From Glandiceps talaboti (lineage: Eukaryota; Hemichordata; Enteropneusta; Spengelidae): DNA of 64,000 nt. Positions within the stretch are counted from its first letter, which is position 1, and every line of letters begins with the position of its first letter. Of the stretch, positions 1-11,632 are shown piece by piece. Position numbers and translations under genes: made by a program. The notes under the pieces are model-generated. The model was not told the origin of the DNA. It saw only the letters and a program-made list of their open reading frames with translations, and ran no database searches. The stretch covers positions 5,697,501 to 5,761,500 of the forward strand of contig NC_135556.1 of the NCBI RefSeq assembly GCF_964340395.1, read 5' to 3'.

Positions 1-1183
1 ACCAGATAAAAATAAACAAAAAACTGTACAGTTGTGCTACAATGCCATTGGTGCTATTTTTAGCACAACTAAACTGATAAGGTTCAGTAGTACTGTAGGC
101 ATGATGCAGTGTCTGTCTGTCTGTGTACATTTTGTATGTGTATATTGTGTGTGTGGACGACTTAAACTCAAAAACCGCCAGACTGATTGCCTTGGTATTT
201 GGTGGGGACATTACTTTTGGTGTCTAGTTGAGAAAGTGTTCAAAGCAAAATGATCACATCACAGATGTGTGATTTGGGTCAAAAAATGTCATTTTTGGTC
301 ACAAATCGTTAATTCCAAAACTACTACTGAGCAGAATGGTCTGAAAGTTAATGTGAATGTATCTGGGTGTGTGTACATGTAGGTGAAGAAATATTAAGTA
401 TAATGATCTCATCCATGATATGCTAATTAGGTGTAAAAATAAGAATTTTGGTAAAAAACATCTCAAAAAGTACTTCGTCAATGAGACTGAAACATGGTGA
501 GGTGTTTCTAGAAGTGATATTCTGCAGATTTTGTTCAAAACATTGGAACATAATTGGCCCTAGCAACCATGACTACGCCCTTAGCAGCAACCAAATGCCA
601 GTATATTTTGCTAAAATAACAACATCATCTGGTAGGTAAGTGAGTAAACATTCAGAAAATGTGTGCAAATATCCTTAGCAACCAGGACCACGCCCATAGC
701 AACAGCCAAACAATTGTGTATATCACAAGGAAAACAGGGATTCTAAGACAAGTGAGTAAACATTCAAAAAGTGTATGCAAATGTGCCTAGCAACAAGACC
801 ACACCCAAAGCAGCAGCTAAATACAGTTGTGCTACGACGCCATTGGCTCTATTTTTCAAAACATTTTGACAAACTGCTCTAGCAACCTTGACCATGTCCA
901 TAGCAACAGCCAAAACGATGGTGTATTTCACAAAGATAACAGGGATTCTTACTCTTAGACAAGTGAACAAACATTCAAAAGTGTATGCAAATATGCCTAG
1001 CAACAAGACCACACCCATAGCAACAGCCAAATGATTGCATATATTGCAAAGATAACAACAATGATTAATAGACAAGTGAATAGACAATCAAAATATGTAT
1101 TTAAATGTGCCTATCAACAAGACCATGTCCATACATTTGTAGCAACAGCCAAATGATCATGTATATTGGAAAGATAACTGAGA

Positions 1184-2300
1184 TTAACCTTTCATGCAAA
1201 TAACCCCCAAGGCCAAGGACTTTTTAGGTTGCACACACTGTGTTGTACACAATGTTTTCAGAGTGATCATTTTACACCAAAGCAGGTGGGATATGGTCTC
1301 ATATACAAGTATATCAATAATTATGAAATATTGAATTTTAATTTACATGAATGTATGGTCAGTATTAAACTTGACCAAGAAATTAGGGGAAATTGGTATA
1401 AAACCCACTTTTATGGTCAAAAAAGCATGTGAAATTTAGTTTTTTGATAAATACAAGGGTTGCAATTGGAAATTAGCTGTAAAAATTAATAGACAGATAG
1501 TATGGGTATTGAGTAAAATATTTATCATTAAATCAACAAGTATTGTCTGTTGATATTTACAATAAATACAAACAAATTTGCATATTTCATATATACAAAT
1601 ACTGCACACATATAAGTCTACAGATAGAAGCATAACGATATGTCTCACGGATGATTATATCCAACACTTAGTCTGTTAACAAAGATCTAACGAAAGACAA
1701 CGATGTAGATTCTGCTGTAACATCTTCATGTAAACCAACCTTGGAGTAATCGTACAGTACGGCATTGGCATCTGTGGTTTGTCATCAGATCGCGGGACCA
1801 GCCATTGACGACGTCAGTCCAAAAGTCACAGTCATCGAGAGGGTTTTCTAGTGGGACAAAATTTACTTCCTCAAACCTGTAAAATTCTTCATCATCATCG
1901 CTATCACTGTCTAGAAAGTGTCGAGTGAAAAACTCTCTGTCTTCCGGGTTTACTTCGTTCATATATTAGCATAATGTCGAAGGTCAACATACATATCCAT
2001 AGCGGCTGCCATATTAGGCATTGCTAAGTACACGTAGGCGCTATTTGCATTCGGTAGCAAAAGCGAAAGAAGTCGAACACGTGACTGTTTCCCGCCTGAA
2101 TAATTTAATATTTAATAAGATAACATTGTGCACATCATTACTTATTATGGCCATAATGGCGGGACAGCGATAACCTATTACAACGTCACTTTATTGACAG
2201 CATATGCAAATTACTCTGTTGTCGTTGATATCAACGACATGGCCTAGAATGCGGAAGTGCTACGTCATGGATATCAACGATGCGGCATCACAAGGGTTAA
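1184..2300. mobile_element. piggyBac-like insertion flanked by TTAA
   Basis: TTAA at 1184-1187 and TTAA at 2297-2300 bound a segment unlike its surroundings. Removing it leaves 'aactgagattaataattagacaa', which closely matches other copies of the surrounding family A repeat ('aacaatgattaatagacaag' at about 1060), so the empty site can be reconstructed. The termini are imperfect inverted repeats: CCTTTCATGC on the left, and CCCTTGTGATGC read inward from the right. TTAA targets and CCYTT-type ends are typical of piggyBac elements. About 1.1 kb is too short for a full transposase, so this copy is non-autonomous or internally deleted. Confidence 0.65.
1726..1962 (-). pseudogene. Fragment resembling piggyBac transposase N-terminus
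   Basis: A 78-codon frame inside the TTAA-flanked insertion encodes an acidic Asp/Ser stretch (HFLDSDSDDDEEFYRFEE) followed by a Trp-containing segment (DFWTDVVNGWSRD). Acidic Ser/Asp-rich leaders of this kind are common at the N-terminus of piggyBac-derived proteins. The DDE catalytic domain is absent. The assignment relies mainly on the element's boundaries; the peptide by itself is not diagnostic. Confidence 0.4.
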
Positions 2301-2662
2301 TAATTAGACAAATGAATAAACATTTAAAAAACGTATGCAAATATACTTAGCAACAAGACCACGGCCATAGCAACAGCTGTATGATGATGTATATCGCAAA
2401 GATAACATCAGGGATTCATAGACAAGTGAACAAACATTAAAACATATATGCAAATATGTCTAGCAATGTGACCATGCCCGTAGCAACATCCAAATGAACG
2501 TGCAAAGATAACAACAGGGCATGATAGGCAACTGGATAAACATTCAGCAAATGAACACCTACATGGATACCTAAATTTTACATGTAGCATGGATCAGCTT
2601 GTGAATAAATATTTTTAAAACTATATACAGTTGTGCTACAATGCCATTGGCGCTATTTTTAA

Positions 2663-5190
2663 ATGACAGCCCATACATTTGTAACTGGGGACAAAGGTTG
2701 GCAAAGGTGTATGTTAAGTACATACACATAACATGTACATGTTACATGTACATGTACCTATGGAAATCCACATACATGTATTTGTCAAGCATTCTCGATT
2801 ATCCCAAAGTTCATATCATATCTAGGTCAAAAAAGGTCAATATTACAAGTACATCACTTGGCCCACATTGATCATATGGCATTGCTTGATGGTGTACATA
2901 GTACATGTATACCAGTCAACATGAACACGATTAACTCTTATTTGTCTATCCAAATGTTGTTCGAATACCCTTCATCTTCAAACGATAAGTAACGTTAGAG
3001 CTCTGGCAGCCCTTACATGTACTTGACAGACAGTGAGGTTACATGTACATGTTTGTATTTCCTTTCAAATACCCCATGTTGAATTGTGTGTCATCATAGA
3101 AAATGTTCCAAAAAGTTTGCAACGTTATCAAATCAAAAGTGTAAACTGAATCAGATTTGACGTACATGTACAGGATGCTATACATGTACATTTTGTAAGT
3201 GAATCAATTCAAATCCATTGCTAACCTTTAATGTGGGGACATAAATTGATTATTTTTTGAACTGATTTAAAGGTGTTATTCAAAATGCCCCACACCACAA
3301 ACTTGAAAAATGTTCTTTATATGTATGTCTCTTTACCAGAGTAAATACACAGCTATCACTTCAAAATTGCATAAGTGAGAAAAAAAAATAGAGTTAAAAC
3401 TTGCAAGCAGCTGAGCAGCCATGAATTGACAGAGTTATACTGCTTATTGTTCTCCCTTTAGGGGATTATGACGTTATAGAGGGAACAGTTTCATGTCAGT
3501 TAGTATAGTAAGCAATGGCAGACAGTAGTAATTCTGACTTTAATACTTGTCAGAATTTGTCTGAAAGCAATTAATCTTCTTTCAATGACGAGTTTACCAT
3601 GTTCGATAGATTCATTTGGCTTTTTATGTACACTGTGTAGGTGTTAATGTGTCCTACAATATTAGGGACAATAGTGAAAATGCTAGTGATTTCAGAGAGT
3701 GTATCTGTGTTCAAGTTGATCACAAATTCTATTGCCAATTCTGACCTTGATAATACTAGGAGCTCAACTGCATGGACATCTACTGTTACAAACCGATATC
3801 AAAATTTCTCAAATGATAACATAGAATGTATTGACTCAAAAAACAATAATTTGAACCAAGGATAATGTTTTATTGCTGAATTTTTTTCCAGTCCCAGAAG
3901 TTGATTGCTACTAAAGTTCTATGGGTTTGTGATGTAGGACTTTGCCTACCTTGGCGAGACAAAAAATGAAGCCGATCTAATTTTGTTGCCTATATACATG
4001 TATGAAATGAGAGTGACCTCTAAATATTTCACAGTTTTTGTTGTGGTCTTGTATTGTCACATGTTTGGCTTGTGACATTGAGTTTACATCTATTATTTTC
4101 GGCCAGGGCCAGTTAGGGCGCGATACTCTAGACTTAATTTTTTAGTAGATGATATGGCAAAACATTTCAAGTTGTGTAGTACTTATTCAGTCATTTGTGA
4201 TCTAGAAACTATGGAAGAGCAACTAAACAATAGAAAAGAAAAAACAATTGGATGCTGAAACAAGCAATTTGAGAGAATGTGCTTTCAGAACAAAACTGGA
4301 AACATAAAGTAAAAAGTAAAAACAGTTTTGTAATATACAACTAAAATATAACTGTGCTAAAGTTGGTTGGTTTAGTGCTCTGTGATGGTATCAATTTGAT
4401 GAATCTCGCCATTTCAAGTATAATTTTTTGTAAACTTTACTCAGTTATTACATACATCTAAGTTTGGGTGATGGGTTTCATTGATGGTTACCTAGATGTA
4501 GTTGCATGTAGTATTATGGAGGACTTGCAATTACACCAGTCGCAGTAGAAACACACGGTGTGAGAGTAGGGGATATTCCTGAAGCCAACACACAATGTTT
4601 TATCAGACACATACTGCTTCCTTTCGTGTGTAAACATATAGTAAAGACCTGATCAATGATGGTAGAGGAATGGTTACTTGCAAAGTGCTAACCATAGACA
4701 AGAAATATGGGTCCAATTACATGTACATCTGTTAGATAGAAGTGTAACACCAACCAGCAACAAATGTTCAATCAACAATGACCACCTTATCAAGTGTGAT
4801 TTCTTTGCTTGTGCAGACAAACATGTACATGTACATGTACATGATGCCTGCTTCCAGATATACACAGATCATGACAGTGTGATATTTTGTGTATGTCGCA
4901 TGTAATCCATAGCAAAGTGAAGAAATCTGATCCCAGCACCAATGTCTTGGTAATTCAATACATATGCAATGTACAATGTACATATACATACATGTATACT
5001 GTATCTCTCAGTCTAAATAATTCTTTATCAATATATGCATTTTTGTTACCAGGTGTGTCTATTATTAGATTTTCAATTTATAAAAGATATTTCCACATAT
5101 CTCTAATAATGAGTTGAACTCCAGGGTTTCACTCATGACATTTGTCTTGAAATATTGTATACACATTATAGTCTACTACATGTACATGTA
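2663..5190. other. No confident gene; possible TE remnant
   Basis: No splice-consistent coding exon was found. A frame opening at 3514 (MADSSNSDF) resembles in style the Ser/Asp-rich start of the LINE ORF1 at 39715, so a decayed non-LTR element at about 3500-4300 is possible but not demonstrated. TACATG-type palindromic microsatellite words are frequent (for example 2726-2760, 4823-4842, 4975-5000). Confidence 0.3.
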
Positions 5191-5194
5191 TCTG

Positions 5195-5945
<751 letters not shown>

Positions 5946-6379
5946 TGAGACCTGAAAGAAAAGGCCATCTGGCTTGATTAAAATCTTACTGAAACCCATT
6001 GCTACATTTTATCGTCTGGCTCAACAAAAATCTTACCAAAAGAGATATGTACATGTACAGTATCTGTCAAGGATGATATTAATGTAATGTAGCAAAACAC
6101 TGGTGGAAATTCAGCTGTAGTGGCAGACTCATCATTATGAGTAAGATTTTAACCAGTACAGTGCACACAACATACTCCCAGAAATGTGATATCAAGGAGG
6201 CAATTTCCATCAAGAGCTACATGTGTCTACCCTAACAATCTGAACAGAGATGAGGGGGCGGTACTTTCTCCCTAAGATATAGGGGAGCATTTGCCATCAT
6301 GATCATAAACAGCGCCATCTATAATGGCGTGAACAACACTGACAGTGCAGTCAAAAGTATATTGTGTGCGGTTAAAATC

Positions 6380-6952
6380 TTAAGGCCCAGTTACACAGGA
6401 CACCGCATGAAGCAATTTTTCACATGCGATGAGGCTAGCAACTATGATGGCAAACTGTTGCACATACATAGACATACATTAAAGTTACAGGTCAATAATA
6501 AAATCCAAGTCTTCTAGCAGCAAAACATTTATAAGAAAAGTTATAAAATTGCTATGCCAGTAAAATTACTGAAAACTTGTAGACATACGTGTATCGATAA
6601 TAAAAATATATTCAATTCCAAGTTCGTTTACAGCAATGTTGATCTTTCCAATGTCACTATTTGTATTCAAATTAGGGATAAAATCAGTGGAGATCAAGCA
6701 TTCACATGTCATTTGACACGTGGGTACACATGTATGTCAAAGATTATTTCTTGCGACATGAAGAGGTGGTTACACAGGGAAATTCACCTTGAGCAACTCA
6801 AGAAGCAACTTGCTACAAGTATCTGACGTGTTGGATTCCTTGCGATGGTACATTTGTACCCTGCAATTATGTTCATAAATGAGGCAATTCGTCGCATGCG
6901 ACAAATTGCTTAGTGCATTGCTCAACGAGTTGCTTGTGTAACTGTGCCTTTA
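6380..6952. mobile_element. Harbinger-like MITE with TTA target duplication
   Basis: TTA at 6380-6382 and TTA at 6950-6952 flank a 567-bp element. Its ends are inverted repeats: AGGCCCAGTTACACA on the left, and AGGCACAGTTACACA read inward from the right, one mismatch in 15. A 3-bp TWA target duplication with termini of the AGGCC..GTTACAC type fits the PIF/Harbinger superfamily. Internal motifs such as GTTACACAGG recur near 6771. No transposase is encoded, so it is non-autonomous. Confidence 0.75.
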
Positions 6953-6971
6953 ATACTCAAAATGAAGTAAT

Positions 6972-7173
6972 GTTCATAAGAGTTTTGTTCAGCCAGGGGA
7001 TAAAATGTAGCAATGTTGGTAAGAACTGTGTTTAGTCAGATGATAAAATGTAGCAATGTTGGTAAGAACTGTGTTCAGCCAGAGGATAAAATGTAGCAAT
7101 GTTGGTAAGAACTGTGTTCAGCCAGAGGATAAAATGTAGCAATGTTGGTAAGAACTTTGTTGAGCAAGATGAG
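6972..7173. repeat. 43-bp tandem repeat, about 4.5 copies
   Basis: Units begin with 'gttggtaagaactgtgttc' at 7015, 7058, 7101 and 7144, exactly 43 bp apart, with a diverged partial unit upstream. The units contain 'ataaaatgtagcaat'. Confidence 0.9.
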
Positions 7174-7314
7174 ACCAGATTTAAACTGAATAGATTTTTG
7201 GGCCTACACACATTGTTGGAATGCAAAATTCTGAACTATAGATATTATACAAACGTGATTTTGTGTCAAAGACTTACATATTAAAAGTCATTTTGAGCTA
7301 ATGGTCAATTATTA

Positions 7315-8140
7315 GTGGGGATTTTGTTAGAGATTGAGATAGGACCAGGTGGTATGTTGTTAGAGATTGAGATAGAACCAGGTGGTATGTTGTTAGATAT
7401 TGAGATAGGACCAGGTGGTATGTTGTTAGGGATTGAGATAGAACCAGGTGGTATGTTGTTAGGGATTGAGATAGGACCAGGTGGTACGTTGTTAGTGATT
7501 GAGATAGGACCAGGTGGTACGTTGTTAGGGATCGAGATAGGACCAGGTGGTATGTTGTTAGGGATTGAGATAGGACCAGGTGGTATGTTGTTAGGGATTG
7601 AGATTGAACCAGGTGGTATGTTGTTAGGGATTGAGATAGAACCAGGTGGTATGTTGTTAGAGATTGAGATAGGACCAGGTGGTATGTTGTTAGGGATTGA
7701 GATAGGACCAGGTGGTATGTTGTTAGGGATTGAGATAGGACCAGGTGGTATGTTGTTAGGGATTGAGATAGGACCAGGTGGTATGTTGTTAGAGATTGAG
7801 ATGGGACCAGGTGGTATGTTGTTAGGGATTGAGATTGAACCAGGTGGTATGTTGTTAGGGATTGAGATAGGACCAGGTGGTATGTTGTTAGAGATTGAGA
7901 TAGAACCAGGTGGTATGTTGTTAGGGATTGAGATAGAACCAGGTGGTATGTTGTTAGGGATTGAGATAGGACCAGGTGGTATGTTGTTAGGGATTGAGAT
8001 TGAACCAGGTGGTATGTTGTTAGGGATTGAGATAGAACCAGGTGGTATGTTGTTAGAGATTGAGATAGGACCAGGTGATATGTTGTTAGGGATTGAGATA
8101 GGACCAGGTGGTATGTTGTAAGGGATTGAGATAGGACCTG
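7315..8140. repeat. 33-bp minisatellite, about 25 copies
   Basis: The 33-bp unit contains 'ttagggattgagataggacc' and 'aggtggtatgttg'. Because 33 is divisible by three, the array stays open for 268 codons and would read LLGIEIGPGGM repeated. There is no splice context, signal peptide or conserved domain, and the units differ at both silent and replacement positions (agg/aga, ata/att). I read it as a non-coding minisatellite and not as a protein gene. Confidence 0.9.
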
Positions 8141-9300
8141 GTATATGTTAGTCTAATAGTGGGGATGTTCTTAGGGATTTATTTTGGACCCTGGTACATG
8201 TATACATGTACATGTATGATATTATTAACTACAATGGAATCTAAGTGTGAATTGATCACTGTATTTAGGGATTGAGATAGGACCTGGTATATACATGTAC
8301 ATGTACATTTGTATTAGTGGGAATGTTCTTAGGGATTGAGATAAGACCTAGCTGGTATACATGGACATTGTACTATTTTTATTATATCCACAAAAGAACA
8401 GATGGGTTAGCCAATTATGTCCTGTTAAAACATTAAATATACTTGTACTACTATACATGTAACTATTGGAAATCTATCAAACTTCAATGTAAACATTTGT
8501 CAAATCAGCTATAACAAACTTACTTGAGGTAATACACATGCACATGTATGGTTTTGTGTACATTTGTACATAGGTCATTCACCCTCACTTTAGGGTTTAA
8601 GAGCTGAACTAAACATTGTCCTTGGGAACAATGTGTATTGTATATAGCCATGCATTATTTATATCCTGTCTGGTGGACAGGACAACATTGCTTACAAATA
8701 ACAAGGTTATACCGTTGACTTTCTGTGTATGCTGTAGGTTCAACTGAACATGTACTGTATGTTGTATGTATACATGTGTCTTGGTGATCACCAAGTTTAT
8801 GGAACATCTTCATGACTCCTGTCAGACAGACCATAGACTTTACATGAAATTGTATTAAATGAATCTGCATCGCCACACTTAATGATTATATAGTGTTTCA
8901 TATACATATACATGTCGTATGTCTATTTTACATTGTACAAAATGTAGGTGTTTGCACATGTGCATGTAGGATCTCTGAAAACAAAGATCTGACTGAGGTT
9001 GAAGAAAAGGAAATTAATTTCCATCTCATAACATTATAATAGTATTTGCATCATATCCCACCATCTGCATGTACTACATGTAAATGTACTTTATACAGAA
9101 TATGCACATTTGATTTTAAAGAAATGTCTCCTTGGAAATACAAAGAAAAAGAGCTTGGATGGTATCAGTCTACATAGCCATGTACAGTACTACATGTAGA
9201 TGTTTTAGTAAGGTTGTACCTGTAAGTAAATGTATATAGAACAACTAACCTGTCAAAGTACTTGAACAATTTGCATGGTGTTTAGATAGTAGTAAAAGCA
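8141..9300. other. No gene; outlier copies of the 33-bp unit
   Basis: Single diverged copies of the minisatellite unit lie outside the array at about 8165-8200, 8262-8295 and 8325-8360, separated by unrelated TACATG-rich sequence. Nothing else in the stretch could be assigned. Confidence 0.5.
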
Positions 9301-9660
9301 TATTAGCTACTTTCTCAAACTTACAATATGTCCTGTATGTGCCTATCCCCCTAATGCATGTATGTAACCTAAGCTTTCCCCATCTACAGTACATGTACAT
9401 TGTTAAGTTTGAGAGAATCTTAAAAAACTTATCCTGATAACCCCACTCTCTCAAACTTTCAATATCATGAAGATGGCAAATAGAAACTTATCATGATAAT
9501 ACCCCACATTCTCAAACTTACAACAGCAAATAGAAACCTATTCTGATAATACCCCATATTCTCAAACTTACAATATAATGTAGATGGCAAATAGAAACCT
9601 ATCCTGATATTATGTCCCACTCTCTCAAACATACAATATATGTATACTGTAGATAGTGAA
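9300..9660. repeat. Degenerate tandem repeat, about 60-70 bp unit
   Basis: Four imperfect units contain 'ctctcaaacttacaatat', 'agatggcaaatagaaacct' and 'atcctgataataccccac'. Unit length varies through internal deletions (one unit lacks the 'atgtagatgg' part). Confidence 0.75.
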
Positions 9661-11001
9661 AGGAGAAAGTTTGGTATTTGGTATATAGTCTCGTGGCTAT
9701 GCATTGGCTTTGAATGTGAAAATCTCCTCCACATCTAGCAAAATGTCTTTAATTTATTGGAAATCTAGCTAGATGACATACATGTACTGGTACTAGTACT
9801 ACTGAACAGTGCATGTCACACATTGACAGGTGATTGTACATGTACAAAAGGTACATGTGTAAGTGGTATATAATTCATTCACAGATTAGATATACAATGT
9901 AGTACAAAATGTATGATGGTGTTTGACATGCAAATAATGTTCACTGTAACCTCCTCCTCCAGTCTGAATGTATAAAGTCACCTGAGGACAGGTTATGTTT
10001 ATATTTATTGAACCATTGGATTGGAGTAGTAATTTGATTTGGTAATTTAAAATCTAGCAAGGAATTCAGAGCTAATGAAGGGGATCTTCAGTTCAAAGCC
10101 AGTGGATAGCCTCGAGACTACTAGTCTAGTTACTATACATGTACATGTACATGTACATGTACATGTATATGTACATTTTTTGTACATGTAGTCGTTCTCT
10201 ATATACAACTTCCCAATTTTTGCGATTTTATTATTTTTTTCCCGGAAAAGTAAAAAAAAGTTAAGGCTTAGCGATGAAAAACTAGGTGGGATCAGGTAAC
10301 CGGAACCAAACAATTATTTTTTTAGGCCTAATCTGTAGACAAAATCAAGCTAAATCTCCTGCTGGGGAAGCGATGAACAGCGTAGTTGTCAGTAATCTAT
10401 CACACACTGACAAATGGTTGTAATTGGTTACTAAAATCATTCAGTTACAAACTCAACCTCCAATTTGAACATAAGTGATGTGATGACGCAAGAACGTAAT
10501 GTCTATGTATCTAATGGCATAAACTATCGCTGTTGGTGGTAAAAACATTATTCTGTGCTAGAGAAATCTATTTGACTATATGTGTACATGTACAGTGGAG
10601 ATGATCATAACCCACATAGGACAAGACTACTGGACTTCATGTACATGTGGTAGGTACATATCATTATTTACAAAATTTGTCACATATTGGTGTCATCAGA
10701 GTACACATTTGTAAATTTTACGAGACAGAAATGTGGTTGGATAGATTTTCTTATTTTCCAGTTTATGCAATCCAAGATTAAAATGTAACTGAAAAACAGC
10801 ATTGAAGTTAGAAGTGTGAGAAATGGACAAAGACAGTGTAATTAGAAGTATAAAAGGTTTAGTCCTAAAGTACAAAAAAAGTAGACTGTAACATGCGTCA
10901 TTTCATTCCGCCCTACAGCCCTGTAATCAATCTTCTAAAGTAGATCTTGTTTATATGTACATGTAGAGCTGTACATGTACAACTACACAGTTCAGTTCAA
11001 C
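9661..11001. other. No gene; contains (TACATG)n tract
   Basis: A run of palindromic TACATG units occupies about 10135-10188. The same word is scattered elsewhere in this stretch (9780, 9838, 10580, 10640, 10960). No coding exon or RNA gene was recognised. Confidence 0.5.
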
Positions 11002-11124
11002 TCAGTTTTGGCGACGTCTCCTAAGGAGGTTGATGATCTGAATTCTCCATTCCTGCCTAGCATGTGCAAGCCTGGCACATGTAACATAACTTAACTCCAT
11101 GGCTCCATCCAATAATGTCACATC
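11002..11124 (-). pseudogene. C-terminal fragment of a LINE reverse transcriptase protein
   Basis: Read on the - strand, about 40 codons end at a stop at 11002-11004 and contain the phrase ARLAHARQEWRIQIINLL followed by a basic RRRRQN terminus. An 'A..RQEWR....L' element close to the stop is characteristic of the extreme C-terminus of RTE-like and related non-LTR retrotransposon proteins. Upstream on this strand the frame is closed, so only the tail remains. Confidence 0.45.
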
Positions 11125-11632
11125 TCAGGTGACCTTTTCCTACATTGTCTTCACTTCTTCATATTTACACCATGAACCCATACTTCATCCTTGGTCATAT
11201 ACATTGTAATGGCATTCTAATTTACATATACAATGTATACCTGTATATGAATTCAGTTTATTGAAACAAGTAATAATTCCCAGAGGAATTACTAAAGGTT
11301 ACAAACCTCATAAAAATTAAAATAAGTAAACAGTATACAGGAAATTAATATTACAGATAAAAAAAGAACAAATTTATGATGAAGACACTGTTTGAAACAA
11401 AGATCACTTGTATCCAATGGTAATATTCAATCAACCTAAATAAATATGGAATTACACAATTACATGTCGATGTAGATAGTATTTCATTTGATATTATTTG
11501 CCGATATTTTTCTTAATATTGCCGAGGCAAGTAGAGTGACGTACACTGTAAAAGGGTTTTAATATGACAGAGCCCCATGATGCCCAAGTGCAAGTGTGGC
11601 ATACTTGGGGTATGTTCTCGGTCACTACATAC

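Larger units (their letters stand above)
31..2662 (+). mobile_element. Family A dispersed repeat, copy 1 (interrupted)
   Basis: This is a copy of a dispersed repeat that recurs at least seven times in the window, here called family A. It has a hairpin head around 55-100 (agcacaact ... ggttcagtagt), a short TCTG/TG tract, a body of roughly 100-bp subunits with the phrase 'atgcaaattagg', and a tail of 'ctagcaacaagaccacgcccatagcaacagcc' type subunits. It ends at the conserved tail motif 'cagttgtgctacaatgcc' near 2630. The copy is split by a piggyBac-like insertion at 1184-2300. Bases 31-60 already show the tail motif of a preceding unit joined directly to the hairpin head. I do not recognise it as a named family. 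Confidence 0.6.

Noticed and set aside
2079-2084. CACGTG E-boxes (also at 6716, 46098, 46558, 57741, 62458) as CLOCK autoregulatory sites
   Set aside because: Scattered, some inside transposons, and none near an identified promoter.
7315-8121. 268-codon frame reading as a Gly/Pro-containing repeat protein
   Set aside because: It exists only because the minisatellite unit is a multiple of three. There is no splice or start context, and replacement changes are as frequent as silent ones.
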